DNA from: WFZT01 sp964398355
GTDB lineage: Bacteria > Hydrothermota > Hydrothermia > B15-G9 > WFZT01
Length of the DNA: 10,326 nucleotides
Direction: 5' to 3'
NCBI GenBank assembly: GCA_964398355.1
Contig: CAYNMM010000086.1
Coordinates: 1-10,326, forward strand
The notes beneath the pieces are model-generated. The model searched no databases. It saw nothing but the letters and a program-made list of their open reading frames with translations, and was not told the DNA's origin. Within the stretch, counting starts at the first letter, position 1; the number at the start of each line of letters is the position of its first letter. A program made the translations under genes and the position numbers. Below, piece after piece: positions 1-6,357 of this stretch.

Positions 1-2
1 TT

Positions 3-110
3 GAGATATTTGAAAGGGAAATGCTTATAAGACCAGGAAAAACACGACCAAAAGAAAGAATGATATCACACACAGGTTACCTCACATTCGCCTGGAGAGT
101 GAAGAATTGA
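3..110 (+). CDS. trmI: tRNA (adenine-58-N1)-methyltransferase, C-terminal end (partial)
   Basis: Only the last 35 codons are inside the window; the gene enters from the left edge and stops at TGA 108-110. The visible peptide contains MLIRPGKTRPKERM followed by ISHTGYLTFAWRV. This strongly resembles the conserved C-terminal tail of the TrmI/GCD14 family, where an RP...RM-HTGYL-FAR type ending closes the Rossmann methyltransferase core. Family members use S-adenosylmethionine to methylate N1 of A58 in the tRNA T-loop, a modification linked to thermostability in thermophiles. The catalytic and SAM-binding residues lie upstream of the window and cannot be checked. The identification rests on a short stretch, but the HTGYLTFA block is distinctive. 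Confidence 0.72.
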   Translation, partial: EIFEREMLIRPGKTRPKERMISHTGYLTFAWRVKN

Positions 111-533
111 TGGGACAATGACAATTGTGGAAAACAGGGAATTCTAAAGATTTTAATTCATGAAACCATCCTTGATAAACACCACAAAATAAACACCTCA
201 AAGTGGTAATTCATATTCAAATCAAAAATATTCAGCAAAGATAAAAACACCTGTAAATTATATCCCGTCACATCGTGTCTCATATCATGTCTAAATAATT
301 TTCGTACAAAGTAATTTCGTATTTCATTTTCTGAAATAAATTTTAAGATCCCTGAATATGATCAAGACATTTCTTTCGATTTAAACTTGTAGTTTTTATT
401 TCTTTTAAACATTTCTTTCATAAAAACCAAAAAAACAAATTCAGGCATGTATTACACAATGGTAAATTTTACATAATTTTAAAGAGCCATGTCGCTAAGA
501 ATAAATATTTTTTAAGAAATTTATCATTATAAT
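111..533. other. AT-rich intergenic stretch without a recognisable gene
   Basis: About 420 bases between the trmI stop and the putative promoter of the next gene. No open frame with coding character is present on either strand; the longest start-to-stop runs I found are under about 20 codons. Base composition is visibly more AT-rich than in the surrounding genes. It holds short repeated words: ACATTTCTTTC at 367-377 and 409-419, and GTAATTTCGTA at 311-321, which recurs at 581-591 in front of the membrane-protein gene. A 7-bp hairpin TATTTCA/TGAAATA sits at 320-338. It may be a regulatory region, an untranslated leader or a degraded gene; the sequence does not decide. Confidence 0.5.
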
Positions 534-562
534 TTGAATTCATTAAACAAAACGTTTAAAAT
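534..562 (+). promoter_or_regulatory. putative sigma-70-type promoter for the membrane-protein gene
   Basis: TTGAAT at 534-539 (4 of 6 to TTGACA) and TAAAAT at 557-562 (5 of 6 to TATAAT) are separated by 17 bases, the optimal spacing. A transcript would begin near 569, giving a leader of roughly 45 bases before the TTG start at 616. AT-rich DNA produces chance matches easily, so confidence is limited. Confidence 0.4.
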
Positions 563-582
563 ATGATATTGATCTTAAACGT
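552..582. repeat. 8-bp inverted repeat ACGTTTAA...TTAAACGT over the promoter
   Basis: ACGTTTAA (552-559) and its exact reverse complement TTAAACGT (575-582) are separated by 15 bases. The left arm overlaps the putative -10 box and the right arm lies just past the predicted start of transcription. That layout suits a dimeric repressor operator, but no repressor is seen nearby and the assignment is inference. Confidence 0.3.
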
Positions 583-615
583 AATTTCGTACTGAAACCA
601 TAGGTTTTATAAACA

Positions 616-1089
616 TTGGAAAAATTTAAGGTAGCAACAATTTATACTTTAATTTTTGGCGGACTAAGTTTTGTATTTCTCCTGATCGGGAAAAAATTTA
701 TAGGTGGTATTATTTTAGGAACGTCTGCATATAATGCAGGCATTTTATGGATGGAAAGTATCTTTCAAACAGGAAGCAAAGAACATCAGGAAATGATGTT
801 TAGAAAACCAAAAGTAGTAGCTTATATTTCAGGAATTATCATGGGTTTTCTAAACTATATTGTTTTATCAATCACTCCGTTTTTTTCAAACCATTTGCTG
901 GTAGGTATTTCTGCTACTTTACCACTCATTATATGTATTTTTATTGAGAGATTCATATACTCTGTTTTCGATGCAAATGAAGTCATAGATAAATTAACAA
1001 TACCGAAGCTTTTCTTGATGAGTTTCTTCCTTGACATAGGTTTGATGGGACTTATTATAGGATGGGAATTAGTTGTTGACCAAATTTAA
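616..1089 (+). CDS. small integral-membrane protein, family not recognised
   Basis: 157 residues with four or five hydrophobic segments, approximately 7-24, 28-45, 67-88, 94-112 and 132-152. These are joined by short loops, so nearly the whole protein lies in the cytoplasmic membrane. The loop at 50-66 is the main polar part (GSKEHQEMMFRKPK). I do not recognise a family and see no catalytic or metal-binding motif. TTG at 616 is the only usual start that keeps the first two hydrophobic segments: a TAA closes the frame two codons upstream and the first internal ATG is at residue 46. No convincing Shine-Dalgarno precedes it, only a weak TAGG about 12 bases upstream. The amino-acid pattern is convincingly that of a real membrane protein. 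It ends 113 bases before purL on the same strand, with no evident functional link. Confidence 0.68.
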   Translation: MEKFKVATIYTLIFGGLSFVFLLIGKKFIGGIILGTSAYNAGILWMESIFQTGSKEHQEMMFRKPKVVAYISGIIMGFLNYIVLSITPFFSNHLLVGISATLPLIICIFIERFIYSVFDANEVIDKLTIPKLFLMSFFLDIGLMGLIIGWELVVDQI

Positions 1090-1167
1090 AATACATAATT
1101 AGAGTAATTTTCAAAATACCGCAGGAAGATTTTGGACACTTCACTTAACAGATTACATGATTCCATG

Positions 1168-1196
1168 GCGACATTTTTGAGATTTTCAAATATAAT
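1168..1196 (+). promoter_or_regulatory. putative promoter placing the transcript start at the purL ATG
   Basis: A perfect TATAAT occupies 1191-1196. GCGACA at 1168-1173 (4 of 6 to TTGACA) lies 17 bases upstream. The usual 6-base gap from -10 to +1 puts transcription initiation at about 1203, the A of the purL start codon. No other good ribosome-binding signal precedes purL. Confidence 0.45.
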
Positions 1197-1202
1197 TATT
1201 CC

Positions 1203-3374
1203 ATGCTAAGCAAAGAAATTATTGATGCTCATGGTTTTACGTCTGAAGAGTATCAGAAAATAGTCGAATATCTGGGTAGAGAGCCGAATCTCCTCGAACT
1301 TGGAATTTTTTCAACCTCCTGGTCGGAGCATTGTTCTTACAAAAGCTCCAGGCCCGTCCTAAAAACATTACACACGAGAGGAGAGAGAGTTCTACAAGGA
1401 CCTGGTGAAAATGCGGGTATCCTCTTCCTTGACTCAGAAATAGGTGTTTCTTTTAAGGTTGAAAGTCACAATCATCCCTCTGCTGTGGAACCATTTCATG
1501 GTGCAGCCACAGGAATCGGTGGCATAATTCGTGATGTCATTTCTATGGGAGCAAGGCCTATAGCTCTTCTCGATTCCCTGAGATTCGGCCCGTTATCATC
1601 AGAACGCTCAAAGCACCTTTTCGAAGGGGTCGTTAGTGGCATAAGTTTCTATGGCAATTGTATCGGGGTACCTACTGTTGGCGGTGAGGTCTATTTTGAG
1701 GACCCTTACGAGGATAATTGTCTCGTAAATGTCATGGCAGTTGGACTTGTAGAGCTAAAAAAAATCAAGATGAGCAGAGCAGGAAAACCTGGTAATAAAT
1801 TAATCTTAATCGGGAATAAAACTGGTAGAGATGGCATACATGGTGCAACATTCGCTTCAGAAGACCTTGTCGGTGAATCTGAAGAAAAAGTTGCCAATGT
1901 CCAGGTTGGCGACCCTTTTATGGAAAAGCTCCTCATTGAGGCGATAATGGAAATCATCGAAATCCCGGAAGTAGAAGGAATCCAGGACCTCGGAGCCGGT
2001 GGTCTCTCCACAACTCCACCGGAAATGGCCTCAAAATCTGGAGTAGGTGTAGAAATTGATGTAAACGCAGTCCCTACAAGATCGGATGATATGTCCCCCT
2101 ACGAAATAATGCTCTCTGAATCACAGGAAAGAATGGTCATCGCCGTCAGACCTGAAGGCGTTGAAAAAGTTCGAAATATTGCTAAAAAATGGGATATTGA
2201 CTTCGCCATCATCGGTGAAGTGATAGAGGAACAGGTTTTTAGAATAAAAAAAGGAAACAACATAGTGGGAGAAATTCCAGTATTTGCGTTAACGGATGGG
2301 GTACCAATTAGAAATTTACCTACTCGCAAGCCCGAATATCTCGACAAAATCAAAGAAGTTAACATCTCATCATCAAAAGATCATATCGATGATAAACTTT
2401 TAAAGCTCCTTTCATCTCCCAATATTGCAAGTAAGGAATGGGTTTTTACGCAGTATGACCACATGGTCGGTACAAATACTGTTTTATTACCTGGACGGGG
2501 GGATGCAGCAGTTTTAAGAGTAAAGGGAAAGACCTTCGGAATTGCTATTACAATCGATGGAAACGGTAGATTTGTCTATCTTAATCCATTTGAAGGTGGC
2601 AAAAATACAATTCTTGAAGCTATGAGAAATCTCGTTGCAGTTGGAGCACGGCCCATCGGCATCACTGACGGTTTGAACTTTGCAAATCCTAATGATCCTG
2701 AGGTCTTCTGGACATTCAAAGAGGTTGTACAGGGTATGAATGAAGCTGCCCAATTTTTCAATATTCCATTCATTTCGGGAAATGTTAGCTTTTACAATCA
2801 ATCAGAAACGAGAAAAATATATCCCACTCCAATAGTGGGAATGGTCGGTTTCATTGAAAATATAGAAAAAAGAATGGACATGCAGGTTAAAAATCCTGGA
2901 GATCTAATCTTCCTCACGGGTAAGAGAAGTGGAAAAATCGGAGGAAGCGAATTTCTACGGATTTTTTATGATAATTTTATCGGAGAAATTGATACTGCTA
3001 ACCTAAACTTTGAATGGGAATTGCAGGAACGAATCCTGGAAGCAATCGAAAAGGGTAGTGTCAATGCTGTTCACGACGTGAGTGATGGAGGATTACTCGT
3101 CTCTATCTCAGAAATGATCATGCATGGAAACCATGGTGTTGAACTTATACCTGAGATTGACGAAATCTTTGCCTTTGGGGAGTGGCAATCAAGATTTGTC
3201 GTCACTGTTCCACCAGAAAATCTTGACAAATTCAAGAAAATCATGGGATCAATGACTTTTGATCTTATAGGACGTGTAATCGATACCCCCGCTCTATCGT
3301 TTAATGGACTGTCCATCCCATTGGCCAGGTTGAAAGAAGCTTACTTTTCTTCAATCCCTGAATACTTTGATTAA
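1203..3374 (+). CDS. purL: phosphoribosylformylglycinamidine synthase subunit PurL
   Basis: PurL is the synthetase subunit of FGAM synthase: it converts FGAR to FGAM using ATP and ammonia supplied by PurQ, with PurS bridging (fourth step of purine synthesis, cytoplasm). At 723 residues it matches the short stand-alone PurL, not the long fused form. Visible landmarks are WSEHCSYKSSR (40-50, with the conserved His43), GPGENAGIL (67-74), SHNHPS (88-93), AATGIGGIIRDV (101-112), LGAGGLSTT (263-271), GRGDAAV (431-437), NPFEGGKNTI (461-470), GNVSFYN (526-532) and VHDVSDGGL (623-631). Together they show the two tandem PurM-like halves. TrpNo 661 replaces the small residue usual in the G-E-S-x-SR segment, a minor variation. 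ATG 1203 is the only ATG, GTG or TTG start after an in-frame stop at 1158-1160, and it lacks a Shine-Dalgarno. No purS, purQ or purF lies in the window. Confidence 0.97.
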   Translation: MLSKEIIDAHGFTSEEYQKIVEYLGREPNLLELGIFSTSWSEHCSYKSSRPVLKTLHTRGERVLQGPGENAGILFLDSEIGVSFKVESHNHPSAVEPFHGAATGIGGIIRDVISMGARPIALLDSLRFGPLSSERSKHLFEGVVSGISFYGNCIGVPTVGGEVYFEDPYEDNCLVNVMAVGLVELKKIKMSRAGKPGNKLILIGNKTGRDGIHGATFASEDLVGESEEKVANVQVGDPFMEKLLIEAIMEIIEIPEVEGIQDLGAGGLSTTPPEMASKSGVGVEIDVNAVPTRSDDMSPYEIMLSESQERMVIAVRPEGVEKVRNIAKKWDIDFAIIGEVIEEQVFRIKKGNNIVGEIPVFALTDGVPIRNLPTRKPEYLDKIKEVNISSSKDHIDDKLLKLLSSPNIASKEWVFTQYDHMVGTNTVLLPGRGDAAVLRVKGKTFGIAITIDGNGRFVYLNPFEGGKNTILEAMRNLVAVGARPIGITDGLNFANPNDPEVFWTFKEVVQGMNEAAQFFNIPFISGNVSFYNQSETRKIYPTPIVGMVGFIENIEKRMDMQVKNPGDLIFLTGKRSGKIGGSEFLRIFYDNFIGEIDTANLNFEWELQERILEAIEKGSVNAVHDVSDGGLLVSISEMIMHGNHGVELIPEIDEIFAFGEWQSRFVVTVPPENLDKFKKIMGSMTFDLIGRVIDTPALSFNGLSIPLARLKEAYFSSIPEYFD

Positions 3375-3513
3375 GACCGGCAAGAGTTTAGTAAGCATGG
3401 AAATGGCGGTGCAAGATGAATTTCTACATACTGTTATGTAAAAAAGCTGAACCACAGGATTTATTTTCAAGTCAAAGTTCGGCAGAACTAATAGATTTCT
3501 TCCTCAGTTTTAT

Positions 3514-3543
3514 TTTACATTTTGGAGTAAAATCGGGTAAGAT
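3514..3543 (+). promoter_or_regulatory. possible promoter for the CitE-like gene
   Basis: TTTACA (3514-3519, 5 of 6 to consensus) and TAAGAT (3538-3543, 4 of 6) are 18 bases apart. They lie in the roughly 215-base gap after purL and would leave a leader of about 40 bases. The rest of that gap (3375-3513) shows no gene and no strong terminator. This is a pattern match only. Confidence 0.3.
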
Positions 3544-3577
3544 AACCAATAGAGTTTAAAAAGCTGAATTTTTGGTT

Positions 3578-3584
3578 AAGGAGG
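3578..3584 (+). promoter_or_regulatory. strong Shine-Dalgarno that fixes the CitE-like start
   Basis: AAGGAGG at 3578-3584 ends five bases before ATG 3590. An in-frame TTG at 3572 lies upstream of and overlaps this site's reading, so it is very unlikely to be the true start; using it would add six residues encoded by the ribosome-binding site itself. Confidence 0.85.
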
Positions 3585-3589
3585 GAAAA

Positions 3590-4429
3590 ATGATTGTCAG
3601 ATCGTTTATTTTTGTACCTACACACAGCGAAAAAATGATGAGAAAGGCACAATCTTTTCCCGCAGATGGTGTGATACTCGACCTTGAGGATGCTGTTTCT
3701 CCGGATGAGAAGGAAAATTCGAGGATAAGATTGGGCAATCTATTTCAAGAACTCGATTATGGTCATAGGCATGTTTTTATAAGGATCAATGGATTCGATA
3801 CCCCCTGGGGGAGGGAAGATGCTATAGTTGTAGCAAATCTTCGTCCGGATGCTGTGGTAATTCCTAAAGTAAAAGATTACCGTGACCTCGAAATAGCTCA
3901 TGAAATACTCGGTAAAATACCACTCGTTGCTATGATAGAAACCCCACAGGCGATTCTCAACTTGAGAAACATCGCACAGTGTAGAAAACTGATTGGCTTC
4001 TTCTTTGGTGCTGCGGATTTAACAGGTGAACTTAACATGGAACTCACAAGATTTAGAGATGAGCTGATATACTTCATGTCTGTCACAGTCACAGTGGCAA
4101 GGGCACACAACTTATTCGTTCTCGACACTCCTGCTTTCGACTTAAAAGACACTGAAGCTCTCGAAAAACAGGCGAGATTTGCGAAAATCATGGGATTTGA
4201 TGGCAAGACTGCAATTCACCCTTCACAACTTGAGGTTATTAACAAAATCTTTTCACCCTCGGTTGATGAAATTGAATGGGCAAAAAAAGTCAGAGAAGTT
4301 TTTGAAAAAGCAATTTCAGAAGGGCGTGGAGTCACTACGCTTGATGGTAAAATGATAGAGAGAATTCATTACAGGCGTGCCCTGAAGATATTAGAATATG
4401 CTTTAGAAATCGAAAGAAGGGGATACTGA
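3590..4429 (+). CDS. CitE/HpcH-HpaI family C-C lyase (citrate lyase beta-like, malyl/citramalyl-CoA lyase-like)
   Basis: 279 residues from ATG 3590, chosen for the AAGGAGG just upstream; typical length for the family. These TIM-barrel, Mg2+-dependent enzymes cleave or form C-C bonds of 3-hydroxyacyl-CoA esters such as malyl-CoA, citramalyl-CoA or citryl-CoA. Visible signatures are FVPTHSEKMM (8-17), the DLEDAV strand end (31-36), FIRING with Arg65 (63-68), VIPKV (90-94), MIETPQA with Glu117 (115-121), GAADLTGE with Asp143 (140-147) and GFDGKTAIHPSQ (202-213). Glu117 and Asp143 match the expected Mg2+ ligands, and Arg65 the substrate-binding arginine. No citD, citF or citC partner gene is adjacent, so a stand-alone acyl-CoA lyase is more likely than a citrate lyase subunit. 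The exact substrate cannot be told from sequence, so I give no symbol. Confidence 0.9.
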   Translation: MIVRSFIFVPTHSEKMMRKAQSFPADGVILDLEDAVSPDEKENSRIRLGNLFQELDYGHRHVFIRINGFDTPWGREDAIVVANLRPDAVVIPKVKDYRDLEIAHEILGKIPLVAMIETPQAILNLRNIAQCRKLIGFFFGAADLTGELNMELTRFRDELIYFMSVTVTVARAHNLFVLDTPAFDLKDTEALEKQARFAKIMGFDGKTAIHPSQLEVINKIFSPSVDEIEWAKKVREVFEKAISEGRGVTTLDGKMIERIHYRRALKILEYALEIERRGY

Positions 4430-4460
4430 GTGGTGAAGAAAAGTTTTCTCAGGTGGGTAT

Positions 4461-4497
4461 GATGTGAGGGCGCCGCCTTCGGCGGCGCCCTCACATC
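4461..4497. terminator. perfect 17-bp GC-rich hairpin between convergent genes
   Basis: The arms 4461-4477 and 4481-4497 are exact reverse complements and enclose a TTC loop (4478-4480). The core is an uninterrupted run of G and C. The hairpin lies 31 bases after the CitE-like stop and three bases beyond the stop of the minus-strand secreted protein, the position expected of a bidirectional terminator. On the plus side it is followed only by CTTTTA, and on the minus side by no T-run. It is therefore either a terminator relying mainly on stem stability or a palindromic repeat that serves as one. Confidence 0.72.
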
Positions 4498-4500
4498 CTT

Positions 4501-6339
4501 TTACCTCAAAATTATAACCTTCTTCAATATATTCCTGCCGTCAGCCTTCACCTTAAAGAAATAAACTCCAGGTGTCATATTCCCAAGATTGACTTTCACA
4601 TCATGTAAGCCAGCGCCAAGTGTTCGATTCATCACATCCATCACTCTCTGTCCACTAACATTATAGAGTGCTACTTTTACCTTTGTGGCGGTAGTAAGAG
4701 CAAATCTCAGTGTGAAACTACCTTTGTAAGAAATTACAGGCAAAATATTGAAACTCTTCAATCCAAGGTGTGGAGTCTCACTCACATCAACATATTCCAC
4801 AGAGACGTCATTGTTGTCACGAGGATTTATATTAAAATTGCCCCTGATATATCTGACATTTCCTACCACAACTACAGAATCACCAACATTTGGTGTATAA
4901 GAATAAGCATCTGAGTTATCAACATAGGCTGTGCCAGTGCCATCATCAATTTGCCAGTTATTAGCATCGTTTGTAATAACTGCTGCGGGACCTGTCTGAA
5001 TAAGAACACTCTCATAACTTTCTGCCACTGTATCGGCGTTTAAGTTCAGGTCGCCTGTATGTACAACTGTTGGTGTCACCTCGTGGCCGGAAGAAACAAT
5101 ATCGTAATAAAGGATATTAACGAGCTCTGTCATTCCGCCATACTCTGTAACGGTGCCGGAAATAATAACAGAATCCCCTCTAACAGTGGTGTAACTCATC
5201 TGAGGATCATAAATCTGGATTCCTGTCCATGGGCCCGTTCCCTGCTGTACGAAATAGAATGGATATGGAAAGGCGTCTCTCTCCCCACTAATTACACCAG
5301 TAATTGTTACCACTCTTCCATACCATTGAGTTTCGTACGTGACGGTGTCAGTATCCACATATTCATGCTGGATTGTAAAAATCGGTGTAAATCCACCATA
5401 AAATGTCACAGACTCTGTATCGGGAACTCCGAGGTTCTGAACGGAAAGCTGGTACTCCTGAGCATCCGTCTGGTCTCCAGTCACAAGGTGAACGAGAGAA
5501 GAATCGGAAGAGTCAATTGTTGCAGAGACAACACTGAGGGATGGGGTAATTATATAATTCGCAGGATTGGTAGCAGCCGCTGGATTCACCGGCCTTGTGA
5601 ACTGAACATTTAAACCTGTTCTTGAGGTACTGTATGCTACAGAAATATGCTGAGACAAAACTTCGATATCATCGATACTTCTCGGTCTGAGCTTATACCA
5701 ACCATAATGAGTATGTACAATCCCCGTAACATTTAATGGATCTCCTATGTGTGGAGTGTAGGTATAGGAGTTTAAAACAATTGCGTATCCATCGCCATCT
5801 GTGATCTGGAATCCACCATGTGGAGCGGTTGTATCAATTACAAATGCGTTTTGAATTTTCACCAGGACTCCTTCATAGGCTTCAGCAGAGTCCGGACCAT
5901 AGGAAGAGGTCGCAGACGTATCAAGATGTGCAGTAGAGATGATCACAGGGGCAGGGACCGTTGTTGATCCGTTTCTCACTATGTTGTTTGTATCACCCAC
6001 TATCAATTCCGTATTTCCATAATATTCTGAAACATTTCCAGTAACAGTTAGAGAGTCGCCAACACTTACAGGGAAGTCACCAGCCGAACTCGGTATGTAA
6101 ACCATAATCCCGCTCCAGGGACCTCCCTGGGACATTTCGAGGAAGAAATTCCTTGACCCTGTAACACCGTAACCTGCTGTCACTATACCGGAAACCGTTA
6201 CAGCGCCAGAATCCACCCAGGTACTCGCCCCTGTTGAATCCCTATCAAACTGCAAATGATATATGGTTGTTTGTATACTCTGGGCCCTTGTCAAACCAAC
6301 AAGAGCAACGAACATACCAACTATAAACAACTTCTTCAT
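4501..6339 (-). CDS. secreted protein with duplicated OB-like beta modules and C-terminal sorting domain
   Basis: 612 residues from ATG 6339, picked because GGAGGTGAG precedes it by a few bases; an in-frame ATG at 6354 overlaps this site. Residues 1-20 form a signal peptide (MKKLFIVGMFVALVGLTRA). Two modules follow and then recur: A1 about 42-115 and B1 about 153-228, then A2 about 339-408 and B2 about 439-517. The A copies share GPW[ST]GI, a G-D-S beta strand and [ST]EYxGxTEL. The B copies share AExYExVL, a D-G-x-G turn and YTPxxGD. They look like the OB-fold-like domains found in extracellular nucleases and Bacteroidetes-style surface proteins, but no nuclease domain is present. Residues about 230-315 look Ig-like. 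The C-terminus (about 525-612: VALYNVSGQRV, GVYFFKVK, final VIILR) is a sorting-type beta domain. It probably reaches the cell surface; its ligand is unknown. Confidence 0.85.
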   Translation of the reverse strand: MKKLFIVGMFVALVGLTRAQSIQTTIYHLQFDRDSTGASTWVDSGAVTVSGIVTAGYGVTGSRNFFLEMSQGGPWSGIMVYIPSSAGDFPVSVGDSLTVTGNVSEYYGNTELIVGDTNNIVRNGSTTVPAPVIISTAHLDTSATSSYGPDSAEAYEGVLVKIQNAFVIDTTAPHGGFQITDGDGYAIVLNSYTYTPHIGDPLNVTGIVHTHYGWYKLRPRSIDDIEVLSQHISVAYSTSRTGLNVQFTRPVNPAAATNPANYIITPSLSVVSATIDSSDSSLVHLVTGDQTDAQEYQLSVQNLGVPDTESVTFYGGFTPIFTIQHEYVDTDTVTYETQWYGRVVTITGVISGERDAFPYPFYFVQQGTGPWTGIQIYDPQMSYTTVRGDSVIISGTVTEYGGMTELVNILYYDIVSSGHEVTPTVVHTGDLNLNADTVAESYESVLIQTGPAAVITNDANNWQIDDGTGTAYVDNSDAYSYTPNVGDSVVVVGNVRYIRGNFNINPRDNNDVSVEYVDVSETPHLGLKSFNILPVISYKGSFTLRFALTTATKVKVALYNVSGQRVMDVMNRTLGAGLHDVKVNLGNMTPGVYFFKVKADGRNILKKVIILR

Positions 6340-6343
6340 AAAG

Positions 6344-6352
6344 CTCACCTCC
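6344..6352 (-). promoter_or_regulatory. Shine-Dalgarno deciding the start of the OB-module protein
   Basis: On the minus strand GGAGGTGAG is followed by four bases and then ATG 6339. It lies in the 18-base gap after the lipoprotein stop. It favours the MKKLF start over the ATG at 6354, which directly precedes and overlaps the site. Confidence 0.85.
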
Positions 6353-6357
6353 ATTTT

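Noticed and set aside
361..423. Lysine-rich 19-codon frame on the minus strand in the AT-rich region
   Set aside because: It is a chance product of A/T-rich repeats and has no supporting signals.
1090..1202. Purine riboswitch or PurR-type box upstream of purL
   Set aside because: The gap is only 113 bases and shows no aptamer-like conserved pairing or recognisable operator.
1706..2011. 101-codon open frame on the minus strand inside purL
   Set aside because: It is antisense to the conserved PurL core, and its Ser/Pro-rich composition is typical of a shadow frame.
3402..3446. 14-codon ATG frame in the gap after purL
   Set aside because: It is too short, has no ribosome-binding site and no recognisable peptide, so it is indistinguishable from chance.
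3572..3589. TTG start for the CitE-like gene, six codons upstream
   Set aside because: These codons include the AAGGAGG ribosome-binding site for ATG 3590, where the homologous N-terminus begins.
3898..4206. 102-codon open frame on the minus strand inside the CitE-like gene
   Set aside because: It is opposite catalytic motifs of a clear family member and has low-information composition.
4437..4449. Near-palindrome AGAAAAGTTTTCT after the CitE-like stop
   Set aside because: It is a short AT-rich palindrome; the adjacent 17-bp GC hairpin is the far better terminator candidate.
5059..5613. 184-codon open frame on the plus strand inside the OB-module gene
   Set aside because: It lies wholly opposite a minus-strand gene with a signal peptide, repeats and a sorting domain. 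Its own translation is rich in Cys, Arg and Ile with no recognisable motif.
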